Source: Macropodus opercularis (Eukaryota; Chordata; Actinopteri; Anabantiformes; Osphronemidae). From it: a stretch of DNA of 64,000 bases. The notes below the pieces were generated by a model. That model had not been told where the DNA came from. It did not search any database and saw only the letters and a program-made list of their open reading frames with translations. This document shows positions 11,394-25,760 of the stretch, one piece after another (positions within the stretch are counted from its first letter, which is position 1; each line of letters starts with the position of its first letter). A program made the translations under genes and the position numbers. The DNA lies in NCBI GenBank assembly GCA_030770545.1, contig CM061091.1:4346501-4410500 (forward strand), given 5' to 3'.

Positions 11394-12129
11394 CAGCGAT
11401 GTTGTAAATATGTAATTGTAAAGTAGCCATTTCTCCAATATGCTGTACTGTTTTAGAGATTTTTAGACATGTAAGCGTTTCGACAATGGCCTGTTAACAT
11501 TTCTGCAGCTCAAACTTTAGTTCCTCGTTACATGGCTTTATATACAACCTAGTGATTTATTTTTGTATTTGTAATAAGAAAAACGTTCAGTAGTGCTATT
11601 GTGTGACACAGCTGTTTATTAGTCCCATATGATAGCAGATCTGAAATCGTTTCAGCACTCATCCAAATAGAGGCTTTGCTTGTGTGTGGACGGCCCCCTT
11701 CACTTTTCTAATTGATGACTACTGGGTGCAGTCGGACGGAAGCAGTCTACTGGCAAACACACAGGAGGAAACCGCTGCCAAGACAGCTTTTCTATCAGAT
11801 TGCTCTTTGAACTGGAGGCTCGCGAGCTGCTGACAAGCTCAGACTCCGCATGGTGGCACACTGCAGTGCCCCCGCTCCTTCCTTCCTCCGCTCGGTCCCA
11901 CAGACTGAGCGGAATCTACAAAGTCAACACCGAAGTCCGACGGAGGGAAATATCCTACTGTCAGAAATGTTTGCGATCTCTGGTGCCCTGTGATTCCAAG
12001 TGAACTCTAAATGGAAACAGTGTTGTTTCGTTTCGTTTCGTGACACTAGCTCGCAGCAGAATGGCGTGACCACTTTCCTCTGGATAATTTCAGACACGAG
12101 AGGCCTGTTTCAGCGTCTCCTTTGCCCCC

Positions 12130-12430
12130 CTTTGCCAGCACAGCCTGGCCTTCATTAAGCTCACTTATTGGTTGCACATGGCCAAAGTGAACTGTGTGTT
12201 ATCCTCATGCAAATAGACCCAAGGAAATTGCTGAGTGTTCTATCATAAGACAAGTCCTGAAGGAGATTTCCTTGGCTGGCTCTGCACGCGTGGCCTGGCG
12301 TCAGCCCGGTGGCGAGGGGAATAATGAGCTTTAGAGTGAGCTGGGCCTTAAGCCTGGCAGGTCCTCATGCCTCACTGAAAACTGATATCTACATTGGACC
12401 GGACAAGCAGCCCTGAGGGATCTCTGATGC
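12130..12430. promoter_or_regulatory. Candidate conserved non-coding element with POU octamer
   Basis: A repeat-free block with a perfect octamer ATGCAAAT at 12207-12214, a CACTTATTGG word and a moderately GC-rich 3' half. Its composition resembles developmental enhancers more than the surrounding AT-rich DNA. No cross-species comparison was possible here. Confidence 0.25.
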
Positions 12431-15182
12431 CGTCCTATGGGAGATTAGTTTTACTATTCCTCACCTTGTATGCTTCCTTTCTTAATTCACTAAGCTAACA
12501 GTAGTCCCACACTTCAGTGAGAAAAACAAAGATAAAAAAGCCAAAGAAAGCAGCTGCTGTTAAGTTTAATCCATTGTGGTTAAATATGGTTAACGATAGG
12601 CCTGACCTTCGAAGTCAGCGTCGTCAGCACAGCTCGGTGGGCTCATGCACGCGTTCTGATATGTTTATTAAAATATTTGTGTGCTTGCAGCGGTTTAGTC
12701 TTCATCCTGGGACAAAAAGTGACTATATACAGCAACTTTCACTGCTGGGAAAAAGCATTAAGACACAAAAGGAGAGGAAGGCCAGATCTGTTCTGGTACA
12801 ATAACTGTTAACATGTTGATCACTGGACTGATTTTACAGATTTGTAACTAATTAACTAAGGTCATTTGTATGTGAAAATACTTCTATTTTTGATTTTGCT
12901 GGAAAAAATAGACACAATATGTTTCTAAAGTAATGTGTATCACAACAAAGCAAGTGGCGCCACAGACAACGCAACCTACTGTATCATTACGTGTTTATAT
13001 GTATTTCTGTGTGTGTTGCCTTGTGCTCTGGGTGAAGATGAAAAGTTTTTTGGACCTGTAACCCCTCTTCCCCTGCCGGTAATCACCCCAGAGCCCTGTA
13101 ATCCCTGGCGCATGCAGATGCCACTGGGGGAATATTACTGTTCATAATATTAATCTGCTCTCAAATTCCTTTCTGTTACCAAGATGAGGGGCCTTGTGCG
13201 CCATGTTCTTATGGGTATTAAGTGTGCTACAAGAGATTCATCGAGAGGTAGATTCTGACTCGTCAGGGATCAAGCCCAGCCTGAGGTCGTATCGCTGCTT
13301 TAAGGAACACCCGCAAGCACGCAAAGCCCATCTCCATATTCTCATAAACAGTCTGACATGAAAGACGCTGTGCCACAGCAGGGACTCAAATCCACACCCA
13401 GCCCACATGAATCTTGTCATCCTGATCCAGAGGAGGGTAAAAGCCTCTTTAAGGTGCTTGGTCCCTGGCTGTGATACCTGACTTAGCAGCAGGTAAACCC
13501 CGCACCATCGGGCTGAGGAGAGCTGCATTGTCTCCACGGCCTGATCAAAGGCACAACAGTGCACCACCACTCACTTCTAAAAACCACTGGAACAGAAATG
13601 AATAGAAACCTGCCAGATGGATTTAAACTCCTCTTCCGTTCAGCTGTTGTTCATCATCCTGTACCTGGAATTTGGCATTGTAACATTTGTTGTACATAGC
13701 TTAGCACCAGGGTGGATTTGTGGCTTTTCAAAAGGCCTAAGCACAGTAGCGTAATCATACTAAGCCTATGGGAATTAATTATTTAAAAATGTGAGGATAA
13801 TGACCGCAATTACTTTAACAGTGTAATCACACCTTAATATTTAGTTGATATGTGCTACAGAATTAGTCATTTGAAAAGTGCACAGCAGTTGCTATATATA
13901 ATAGATAATGCTCTGGCCCTAATTGACATTCTGTGTATATATGTTCATTTTTCTTTGTTTACTATCCCTCGTGTCTTCAGCATGTACTTGCCTGAATTGT
14001 CTGAGAGGGTGTGGAATTGGATGCAGTCCACTGTGTCACTGAGAGCATTTATACAGGCAGGAAATGAGCATGCAGAGGTGCGGTGGTGCCAGTGGCATGT
14101 GAAATCTGCCGGCGGGACTGACACTTGGATGACGGATACCTGTAAAATGAGAAGGAAGGACTATTTGTCTAGTGTTACAAAAAACAGTCAACTGCACTAC
14201 TGAGGGATTCCATCCTCCCCCTACGGTATAAGAAGAGAAACCCTGTCTGAAGTTAGGCTGAGGTAAAATGAAGAGAAAGGCCTCCACTGCCACGCTGAGA
14301 TCGTTTTGATGTCTGAGAAATGCACATTCAATTATAAAGGCAGTGCTGCATGTAAAGCTGCTTGTTGTGTTCCCCGAGCAGAACAGGCAAAGTGAAAAGT
14401 TGTAATGGAAAGTCGTTCTCTTGAAACACTGAGCATTTACATGCCAGGTGTTTACGCTCCTGCTCTCCCCTGCTTTCACAGGAGATTGCATTGAAATCTA
14501 CATTATTTTTACATTACGTGTCTCCATGTCGGATCTAGTGCAGAGGAACAAAGAAAGATGGAGGAATTTGTAATGCAGCATATTGATCTGTGTTAGCTGG
14601 TGTCTCTGTATCATTCCCCTGTAAGTGGCGTGGCATGTTATGACCCTTAACTCTCCTCCATGGGGGTATTAGTCAACATTAGCTGTTCTAAGGTCACCTT
14701 GCTATGAGCCGACTGTCCCTGTGGAGGTGACACTGTCAGGATGTCACTTGGCATATGCGAACTTGTATCTTAACCTTGACCAAAGAAAATGTATATTTCC
14801 GGTAGTTAAAGATTTCCGATAGAGCCCAGGGCTTTACAGCTCCAGAGATTTTACTGTCCAACCCCCTCTGCTTATCGTCCTGCCTGCCCTGTTAGCTATC
14901 GGTATAAATGCAGACCACCAGTCATGCATTAAATGCATAATTATTCCATTTCCAAGATAAATCTGGTGTATAGTGTCATATCCATCATGGGTGTCACCTC
15001 CTACACGGAGTGTACGGCACTAAATGAAATGCTTTTTGCTCATATGCACTTCTATATAGTCATCAATTCTGAGCAGTCTCTTCATTGTTTGGTTTGACAG
15101 ACGTGAGTTAATAATGAATGATCAAGCAATGCCCCTCAAACAAGAACAGCCGGAATAAGCATGCACGGGCACTGAGGAAGCG

Positions 15183-15214
15183 CGTGTGTGTGTGTGTGTG
15201 TGTGCGTGGGGGGG
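15183..15214. repeat. (GT)n microsatellite followed by a G run
   Basis: Alternating GT of about 24 bases, one interruption, then a run of eight G at 15207-15214. Confidence 0.9.
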
Positions 15215-18200
15215 TCATTCTGTAACACAAAGACAGACAGAGCTCGACGCCAATCCTCTTCAGCATTACCCCGTATTTTTGTCAAGGTTGCTGTTCTGGC
15301 AGTGGGGACAATGTCAGAAATTTGTAGCGATCAATATTTGTGAGTATGTCTGATCAAGTAAACGACCAATATACAAGTGTTAACAAAGGACCTAGACTGT
15401 ACCAATGTGGGTTTACAGCTTGTAGACACTGGGATATGATGTGAAAACAGTGGTTCAGTCCTCACATGGTGCCCAAAGAGAAGCTCTGATCCTTGTCCTC
15501 ACCTTGTTTCCCAATAAATAACATTGCTTGTTCACTCAGGATGGACATGGAAAACAGATTTGGGTCTTGACTGTGGGATGATGTTTTTCTTCCTCTTTTA
15601 TTATGTGTTATTCCGTTTAACATGGGATTAGGCATGTTACTGCTGATATAAAGCTGAAGTAAGACTTGTGGCCTGATTGAAAGTTAAGCATGTTATGTGA
15701 TGTACATAATAAGAATATTTAGGCAATATTGGAGTGATTTTGAAAGGTTTAGTTGAAGACAGCAATCCAAAAAAGCCCTGGTTTCATGTTATTTTTGCTC
15801 GTCTACAATGTGGCAGAATAGAAATAGAAAATATTTAAAATCGTCCAGTTGTTTTCCAAATAATTTATACAACAGGGCTTTCAGACAACAGAGGTTAACG
15901 CTCATTTTCTTCTTTTTACTTTTTTTGTAGTTTTGTTTTTTGTCCTGCTTTGATTCATTACTGACAAAACATTCACATATGTGTATCTGAAATCTGAGCC
16001 TTTGTCAATATTAGTTTTTCACACCAGCTCTATTGCAAATGTATTCAGTTTTTTGCAGGGATATGTGTCATGAATTATGGGTATTAGTTTAGAATATTGT
16101 TAGTCGTCCTATAGAGTTTACCAATAGAAAATTGTTAAAAAATCCACATACTGCTTTCCCCAAACTGAACTGTGCAGATATGTCAGATGTTTCATGCTTG
16201 ACTTCTCCTGTTGCATTAACAGTAATTGATTCTTTTCAATGATTTTAAAATGCTGGGGTCCCTGCTGGCATTGCATGTTTAAAGGAGTGCAGGCTTGTCA
16301 CGCATGGCCTACTTCCACAGATATGCTGCTGCCTTGTAATTCAATCCGGCCTTTCGGCGCCTAACCAAGGTGATTAACTCCTTTGGACACAAGTACGGCT
16401 GGACTTCCTCCCTTGGATTTTACCCATTATAACATTCTCCGTGTAATTTCCTGAATAATGACACACAGTCTGGACATAGATACTCTCATTTATTTTTATC
16501 TTGGCTTTGTAGATGAATATGATATTGATTTGTTTGTTACATTTTTAAGGGAATGCTAACTGAAAGACAAAGTAAAAATTATCAAGGTTATCAAGGTATT
16601 AAAGGTGAGGGCATACACCTGCTGTTTGTTAGGAATAAATGATTTAGTATGTTCTAGTTTTGGCTGTTGACCTGTCAAAACGACCTTGCTAGCATAGCTG
16701 AATGTAAAAAAAATGTAATGAAAAGGCAGCATATAGATTTTTGATAAACACAGCTGGTGAAATAATGCACAAACAGTGCAAAAAACAGCTCGGCTACACA
16801 CGGCCTTTATCTGTATCGAACTGGTAAACAACAGAGAGGTTATTTTAGAAATGAAGCAATTAAGCAGATCCAAAATGAACACAGCCCCCTTGTAAACCAG
16901 CACATGGCAATGTCATTTGCATGCCTTTGAATAACTAATCTCTGAGGGGAGTTCCTTCAGATGGAATTCTCAATGCCATGCTCTCTTTGTTTTAAACACA
17001 GCAAACAAACAAACAAAAGCATCCTGGGTCCAGAATTACTTAGCTACTTCAGCTGCCCCACCCTACTTCCCATCTCACCTCTTTCTTTCTCTCCCTCTCC
17101 GTTGTCAGGTGACCTACAGCAGACTGACAGTGACCACCACCAGCAGGAAAGAAGGTGGGGGGTATCCTCTTATTAGAAAACAGAAATGGTGAAAAAGGGA
17201 GAATTGCATCTTAAGTTTGGTCTTAATTAGAATCACCATCCATCATGGTCACAGCATTTTTATTCATCCAGCTGATTGGGGACATGACAAATGAATGTGG
17301 GAATAAACGGGGTGCCAGGTTGGGGTAGGAGATGGATGTGCTCTCAGCAGGGAGGGGTGAGAGAAGTACAGTAGTGCTGGCAAGAAGCCAGAGCTTCTGG
17401 GCTTCATGTACGTACCACCCCAGGGGCCGTAAGCAGGTGCACTTTACCTTTCCTAGACCTCCTGTCACCATCCCTTCTCCTATTTACATTTGTCCCACCC
17501 CCAAATCCAGACCTCTGTGTCCTGAAGTATTTGGACGTCAATCAAAGCTAAATTGCAAAGAGACATTTCTTTTTTCCTCGTTTAAAGAGACTCCTCTTTT
17601 CAAGTCCCATAATGTGATGGTGCGATGTACAACGCATGTTAAGAGCTGTAGTAGTTGTTGTCAGGATGTAATTATGAAACAGACACGCAGAACATTAGCC
17701 GAGCTCTAACAATGAATAGATTAAAGACAGTTTAGTACAATGCTGTGTTTCATTCTGCCCCACTGTGTTCGCTGTAGGAGCTGGAGGCCACCGTGCCCAT
17801 TGATGTGTAAAGCAGAGCAAGCAGTGCGAAGGGTTGCTGAGTTCAGCCTGAATTAGACACCATTAGAAAGTGTTTGACTGACACACTGTAAGCCCCTTCT
17901 TCTTCAGACATTATTAGCAAACTCACTTTGATCCTATTATACAGCAGACAATTGTTATTCTAGATATGAAGAAAAAATAATAATGTTATAAAGATTAATG
18001 CACCCTTACACCTCATTCCTTCATTCACCCACTTTTGCATAGACCCAGCTCTCATATAAATTTGAATTGGCTTTTCAATTATTAGAGTGCCTCAGCTCTC
18101 TCTGGCTAAACAAAGACTTTCTATCGGATTCATTGAGATGAAGTTAGATTATGCATTACCGCAATATCCAATTTAATAACTCAGATTTTCCTTTATTGTT

Positions 18201-21200
18201 TTTCTGTTTGCATTATATTCCTTTAAATGACTTAACCAAGCTGAATGGCAAGCTGGCACAGACAAGAGTTCTGCACCTTTGCCTGACAAAGACGTACACA
18301 GGGCTCGTATCAGCGACGGAGAGCTTGAATAAATACAGGCTTGCTTCAGTAACGATAACAAAAAGTTGAATTTGTGGTTCAAGTGACTGAGTGGGGCATA
18401 ATAAATGTGATGAAATTAATTACAGAGTAAATCACCAACCCTCTCAGCTGAAGTAGCTTAGAAAATAACAAAGATTGCTGTCATTTTGCTAACTTAGCAA
18501 CCATAAATCTCATTGTTCATTTTAGATCTTGCATTTACTCTTCTGTCACCCTGTTGCCTTTGTTGTAGAGTTTGTAGTTTATCTACAGTATATAGCTATG
18601 TGCTGTATTCAAGTGTTTGGCAGTATAGACTACCTTCTTATATGTCAAGTGGCCAATCTTTTTCCAATAAGATCTCACAGCTCTGTTTTTATAAAAGCAA
18701 GCGCGTCAGAGGTGTCGTTTCAAATTTGAAGAATTACAGTGATTGAGCTGCATAAACAACCTGGAGAGGAAGTCATAGTCACTGTCACATCCAGAAGCTT
18801 TACTTTGGAAAACAAAGAGAGTGGATAAAGGGATTGTGATCGCAGCTCCGTGGCATATTGGAACAAAAATCCCAACCTGAATGATTTATCTCTTCCCCTT
18901 CTTTGAAGCAGAGAGGTACCGTCTCCCCACGGCCTGTGTTTGAGCTGCGCTGGTGGAGCACCTGGGGAGGGCAGCACCAGGCAAGACGCTAGGCTGTGAA
19001 GCGCTTGTCCCCATATTTAGTCTAGGCAGACAGACTGCATACAAAAGGGAAAGGGAGTACAGTGGTACTGGCCTGAGGCTGTCTTGTGTAGGGCTCCCTC
19101 AGCTTGAACAAAGTGCGTGAGACATTTTCGAAACACAGATGCATTTTGTTACAGAAGAATAGATGAGAAGTAATGGCAACTCATGAAAATTAAAAAAGGA
19201 AAGCTCTGATGCATAGCATGTTTCAACAAGATCCCTGGGTGATTACATCCTATTGAAATATCCAACACAATGTTTGCTATGACTTGTTAGAATTAAAGCC
19301 AGGAGGTAATGTTAAATAAGGCCATTTGATACCAATCTGTCACTTGACAACCCTATGACACCCTCCAATGCATGATGTAAGAGAGGAACCCTTAAACTCC
19401 TAAGTGCTGTATGCCTGGTTGTATGCAAATCTTAAATTTATATTTATTAATATGTTTTTGAAAAAAAAAAAAACGATTCCTTTATTCATACCAGGGATAC
19501 GATATTCTGAAGACATCTGTTATGTTATTAATTTCACATAAATCTTAAGCTCCCCTATGCTTGAAATGAGGCTTCATTCAAGCTGAATTAATGAAACATG
19601 ATTGTAAGTCCCTCACGTGGAAAAGGCTGTCATACAATATTGAGTTCCTTATAATCACTGTGTAATCTCACTGTCTGCCAGGGGAGGGCGGCGCAAAATC
19701 CCCTCGTAAAACAATGTCTTGAGGAGATCAGAAGCCTTCGCCTGTGTCTAGCAGGATAAAGAGGCAGGGAGTCTGCAGTGAGGGAGGAAAATGACTCGTT
19801 GGTCGTAAGCGGAGAAGAACTGCACAGTGATGTTGTGTACCCAACTTCTGTGATGTGTGCTAATTGTCTAGATCAGAGTGCTGCGTGTTTGCTGGAACTT
19901 TTTGCACTAATTGTGCAGATGAGTGCCTGGCAGTGCACAGAGGGACACGCCGAGGCCTCACATGTGAAACAGGTTTAAGGATAAACGCTGCCGAGACTGA
20001 CAACATGACAAACTCGAAGCCAGCAGGTGAAAGACCCTTGGGTGCAAGTGGGACAACCCTAGGATAAAAAGCTGTGGTAGGGCTGGAATGAGTAATTGAA
20101 TGTTGAAGCCAAAAAGAAACGTATGCGTTTCATCTTCAGTGGGCGTTCTTTATAGCTTAACAGTGTTGTTTGGCCTATGTTGCGTTTTATCTAGTGTGCA
20201 CAGGCTGCTGGGGCTCAGTGCCAGGCAATGAAGGTGTCAGGTACTTTGATGTGTTAAATGTCAGCGGTGTGGACAGCAACGGTCGAAGCACTTTATCAGA
20301 CGGACAGCCCCTGTTGCCAGGGGTCACCAGCCACGGAACCTGGGATGAGCCAAACTAAGCCATTCTTGTCACATTGTGTCGTGGTTGCCACGCCTCCACT
20401 ACAGTCATTACTTGGCGTGTGTTGTTACACACCTGTCCTGTGACCAGCAAGCCTCTAGAATAGAATCGTTTTGTTAATTGTTTTTCAGCACAAATCCGCA
20501 CACAGCGTTCAACCTGTGATTAATACCCAGAGATGTATAATGTACTTCATCGCCAACATCAGCCCAGGGAAAACGGAGCTTTATCTGCCATCTCCATCCA
20601 ACACTCCTGCTCCAACTCAGGCTAATTATTTCTTATGCAAAACAACACAAGGGGAGCGGGTGACACAAAAACACAGTTGAAATTGGGATAGACCTCATCA
20701 TTATTTGGCTGCGCCCACAACTTAATTAAAATTCGCAAGGAGCCTGGCTCCTTTGTTCCCTCTGTATTGCAGCATTGTTCATCAGAAGTGAGCAGGAGTA
20801 CAAATAATCGAGTGCAAACACTTCCTCCGGTGAGGCTAGCCCTTTCTCTAGAGGTTTACCCTACTTTACTTTTCAAACTGACAGAAATGGGTTGTATCAA
20901 GTCTGCCACGGCATCACTTCATTAAAGAAGTAGCCCGCTTTACAGCAAACAAACAATACACCCAACCAGTACAATCCCACACCTCCCTGAAGTGGCACAT
21001 GCACACTTGCCACCCCACCCATCCAAAATGTGTCACATCCCCAGCAATCTGTAAATTTGGACCCGAGGGGTTAATTGCCTGCCATGGCATCAAAGGAGAG
21101 TTTTGATGTGCTTTTGAGGGCTGTCTTTAGCCAAGCTAGGGAGTAGAGGGAAGAGAAGAGTGAAAGGAAAGGAGGGAGGGATGTGGTGAGAGCAGAAGGA

Positions 21201-24200
21201 GAGGAGGGCACATGAGATTTCACTCGCGGCATAGCAGCGCAGGCGTCTCCTCAGGTAATCCTGCCTCTCAAAGGCATTATTGAATTTTCTTGTTTTTCTT
21301 CTTCTCTTTGTCAAGGCAGGGAGGAGAGAGTGTGTGCAGAGGGAGAATAGGGGGTGGGGGGTGTTAAACAGAGTGAGCTTGACTTCTGAAGGGTCTGCAG
21401 CGGGTGCTTGATTCTCATTCACCTCTGCAGATCCACGTCAAAACACAGCCAGACCTTTTAAGGCGCCTGGCTTTGAAGTGAGAGGAGAGCCTCAAATCCA
21501 AGCTCTCCGCCACATATGCCCAGTCTGAAAAATTAGCAGCCATGTGCGTCTCCTTGCCCCTTTGAAGTTCCACGGGCCGTTCTTCTCTCCATGTTCTAAC
21601 AGAGAAATCAGAAGCTATGCACCCTGACTCCCAGATTAAGGAGACTGATCACGCTGGATGGCAGCCCAGGCGTAGCTCCTTGTCTCTGGCTTTTGTTCAG
21701 TCAGACCATGAAAACGTCTACCTTGTTAACACTGTTTACCTAACTCTTCAGAAAAGCTCTGCAAAGTTGAAACGACTAGTAGAACAGTGAGTTGTGACAA
21801 AACCCCTCTGTGATCTGCCTGACGTGGATCTAAAGACATGCAAGTGAATCAAACTGGCAGCTGCACATGTGAGACACTAAACAAGTTTCTTCTCTTTACC
21901 AGCGAAAGTTGCGCAGCATGAATTTTAGCTGACAGATCGATGTGCGCTGTATTTGAGCTTCAACTACCAGTTAGTTATGGGTAACCCATTTAAACAGCAA
22001 CTTCAAATGTCATCAAACATCAACGACTAAAGGGCCCAACACTAGTGTAAAAAGATCAGGGACTGATCAAGCAGACACACTTACTAATGTATTTTGTAAA
22101 AAGCAATGCTGAATGTAATTTGCATTATGTTGATATAATGTAGGCGTCCTGCAGGCCTGTCAAGAGAGGAGTATTAACCACACAATACTGGTTATCCCAT
22201 TGTAATCTGAAGTGATTGGAAAGGTTTGATTAAAAGCGAAGGGGGCCACACGCCTCCTAATCCCTGCTGAGCAAGGCTCCGTGACCCCATCTAACCTCCT
22301 CAAATGCCATACGACCCCCTCCTGTCAAGACAGCTCAATGTGCTGTACCAGACGGTGGAGTGTGCTGTGCAGGAGTTTAGGGCCACTAATCCCCAAGCTT
22401 GTCTTGACCCTTTCTCCTCTTATCCTCACCAATGAGACTTTCTCTCATCACAAGAAGATTTGAGAGATGACTGCTATTTTGGTGAAGTAGCCCCAATAGG
22501 CTGCGTAAACATTGTGGCTCAGCGCTAACTGTCATAAGAGAAGCTTGGAGACTAGTCTCCATACTTCTAAGGCAAACAAATCCGCATCTTGTTATGAGGG
22601 AATCTGCTGTGCTAAAGCCTTACTTAGTGACACATGTTGTTGTCAGAGGGTTTGTCTAAACAGGTATCACAGCTGTAAGCTGTCGTATCACTGCACATCG
22701 TCGGCATCCTCTGAACTTACTGTCATCCACCCAGTTCACGAGGAAGCATTAGTATCAGGGGTTTCAGTAAGAAACATCATTTTAGTGTCAGCAACACACG
22801 AATAACATCTGGGTATGAGTGCACCTGTGTGTGTTCAAACAAATGTGTATTTAAGCAAAAATCCCATCCTCAAGAGCATCTTTAAGTCTGAAGTCATCTC
22901 TAAAACCCCTCAGCTTCCTTGCATTTGGCATCTGACTACAATGAGAGAAATTGTCAGGCAGAGATGTGTTTGTGTGATTATGGGTGTGGGAGAGCTGAGG
23001 GGGAGGGATCAGCTTCCTGTCAGTGTCAGTCTCAGATGGTTTCCTGTTAGCGAGCTAAGAAAAGGTGTATGTTTGTGTCAGTATATATAGTATTTTTTAG
23101 CATCGCATGTGTTTGTGTGCTCGTACATCTGTTTGGAGGTAGCATGGTGGTGCTGGTTCTCTGCAGGTGGCTTCGTGCATGTCTCTGATCAGATCTTATC
23201 GCTCTCTGAGAAGAGACTGTTGTGAAGTGGCTGGCTGCTGGGTGGGACTGGTTCAGGTGTCAGAGTGAGAAGGATAGAAAGATTAATGGCCTCTCTCCAT
23301 CGAGGATTCCTCTAACTGATCAGGGATTGCTTGGGACAGGTAGGGTGATTTTTTAAGGCCTCTCTGCTGATTGGTTTGCCGTGTCCTGTGGAGAAGGTCA
23401 CTGAGTGATGGAGCGGCGGGAAGACAGCGCTGTGCCTTCGGCTGGCCTCTTCAAACAGCTCCCCCATTCATAGCCCAGTCTCTAGCAAGTCTCTTGAGGC
23501 CAGCTGCAAATGAAAAGCTTCTAATATGTTGTCAGTAGGTCTCAATACTCAACCGCTCTCCTTATCTAATGAGGATATGAGACCATCTTGAATAGAACCA
23601 AACCCACAGATCTTGTTTTGAAATGCCGTGCTGAAGAATTCGGACAGAGAGGAAACACTGACACACAAGGCATTAGCAAAATAAGATCATTTTAAATGCA
23701 CTCTATGCGTTTGATTGTAAGCTTGGAGAATGTCAGTCTTACTGGATTGTTTATTTGAAGGCTACAAGCAAATGCAGGTTTCACTCAGTTGGGAGTTCTT
23801 AAGCAAATAAATGTTACAATTTAAGACAAAATTGATATGTTATAATGTGCCTGCACGCACCTCTAGGGTTTATAAGAAGACTGAAAAACTGTGAGCGTTG
23901 CCAAATTTGTAAAACAGTTTGAATGAATTGCATATTCAATGTGTTTGAGTTAGATTTAATTAGCAAAAGCAACTCAGGGAGGGTTTAGTTTTTATCAGCA
24001 TGATGGCAGCTAGAGACAGAGGCCTTTGGCGGAAATATGTAATAGTCTCCTGTACTATAGAAGTTGACTCTTACACATTCACAGTGAATCAAGCGCAGAC
24101 TCTTCTGAGCTTTTTTAGTACCATTAGCCAGTACTCACCAAGGTTATTTTGTGTTATGTCAGAACAGGCTTTCTTCCATTCCCCGGTTGGCTCTTGTCAC

Positions 24201-25599
24201 CATAGTTCAAAAACCGTTATGGCATAAAAATGTTGACAAATGGCCCCTTTGTAAACTTTGTTGCTAGCTGCATTTATTCAGTAACAAAGCAGTTACTTGA
24301 GCTGCCTCCCTGGGCTTGCTTTCTATTCAGGCTAGTGATCAGTTGTCTGCACGCCAATGGCCCCTGGGCTACTAGCCCACCCATGATGGGAGCTCTATGA
24401 AGGAACTTATTTATAATTGCAACTGAGGAAAGGTTTCCTAAAAGCATTTTTTGCTTTAATGAAGTTTACTGGCACCGGTAGGCTGGTATGTAGCCAAAAG
24501 GTTTTAGCATTCTTTAGTAACGTGTTAATATGATTTGTCTTGGCAACAAGCAAAAAGTGAAATTGGCACAGCGAATAGCCATGAGCTGGAATCCCAATGC
24601 CAAATTTGTCATCCGTGTTTTTACTTTGAGGTGGGGTTGGAGGAAAAAATGTAATTAAGGCCATTGTTGAAGTTCTCTGTGGGGGAGCATTTTGCTTTGG
24701 CTAAGCCTAGTAATTATGAATGATATCCTCTTTGGCCTACTTTACTTTCTGTCCCCGCTGCAAAAATTGGATTTGTTCCACACACCCCTGTAAGACACAA
24801 GATAATCTTTGACCTAAATTGTCGTCACCTGCATTCGCCGCTTAGAGCAGTGCTTTTCTTATTCATTTAGCCTATTCACTTAAAAGCTTGCCGTCTCATA
24901 AGTGACCGTGCTAACACGATGATCACAAAAGTGACCGCCCTGCCTGCAGAGAGGCTGACTCATCCCATCAGCGTTGGGTTACCTGGCTGCCCTCCTGCTC
25001 ACTGTGTCTGTTGAGAAAGACATTAGTGCAGCGATATGCTGAGGCAAAAGGGTGGGATTGGTTGGTGGTGTGAAGGCTCCTCCAGGCCTGAGTGCTCTCT
25101 CTTACTGAGTGTTTCACCTGACCTGGCCAGTTAGGACTAGCACAGAACAGGCTTTCATTCCACCCAGCCCTGCAGCTTCAGGTCCTAATAAAGCTACCAT
25201 TTGATCCCCTTGAATTTCCAAATCGTTCTCCTTTTGATTCCCTCTTAACTCGGCCTGTGTGTTTCTACTTTGTTCTGAATGGAGGGTCAGGTTTCTGCTC
25301 TCAGTGATGTAGTGTTTGATCAACCGAGTATAGCTCTCTGTGTGTTTAGTAGTTTGTCGACAAGAAATGTGGCTAATTTAGATATTTAGATAATGCACTA
25401 TTTTAGCATGAGCTTGTTGTCATTTGTGCCAGAAATGAATAAAGAATAAATACAGGCACAGTTAAATATTCACAAATAGACACATCTTATTAAAAAGAAG
25501 GTTGTGCTTGCTTGAGCTTTACAGTTGTGTGAACAGGTAAATGATATGAATAGACCTGTGGCCTAAAGGGACCCAGGAAATTATAGGTCTGCATTAAAA

Positions 25600-25760
25600 G
25601 TCAGATTATCCTCGAGTGTAATGAGCAAGGTACAGTCATTAATTTGCACGGTTGCCCCAAGGCAGGGCCCATCGTGTCAGGATTGCACAATGTTTTCTCC
25701 CGAATGCCCCTCCTTAACAGCTGAAGGTGGTGGTTAGAGTAAATTACACCTCAGGTAGCA
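25600..25760. promoter_or_regulatory. Candidate conserved non-coding element
   Basis: A compact block containing GTCATTAATTTGCACGGTTGC, TGTCAGGATTGCACAATG (a C/EBP-like ATTGCACAAT) and TAACAGCTG (an E-box). It is free of repeats. Function is inferred only from motif density and location. Confidence 0.22.
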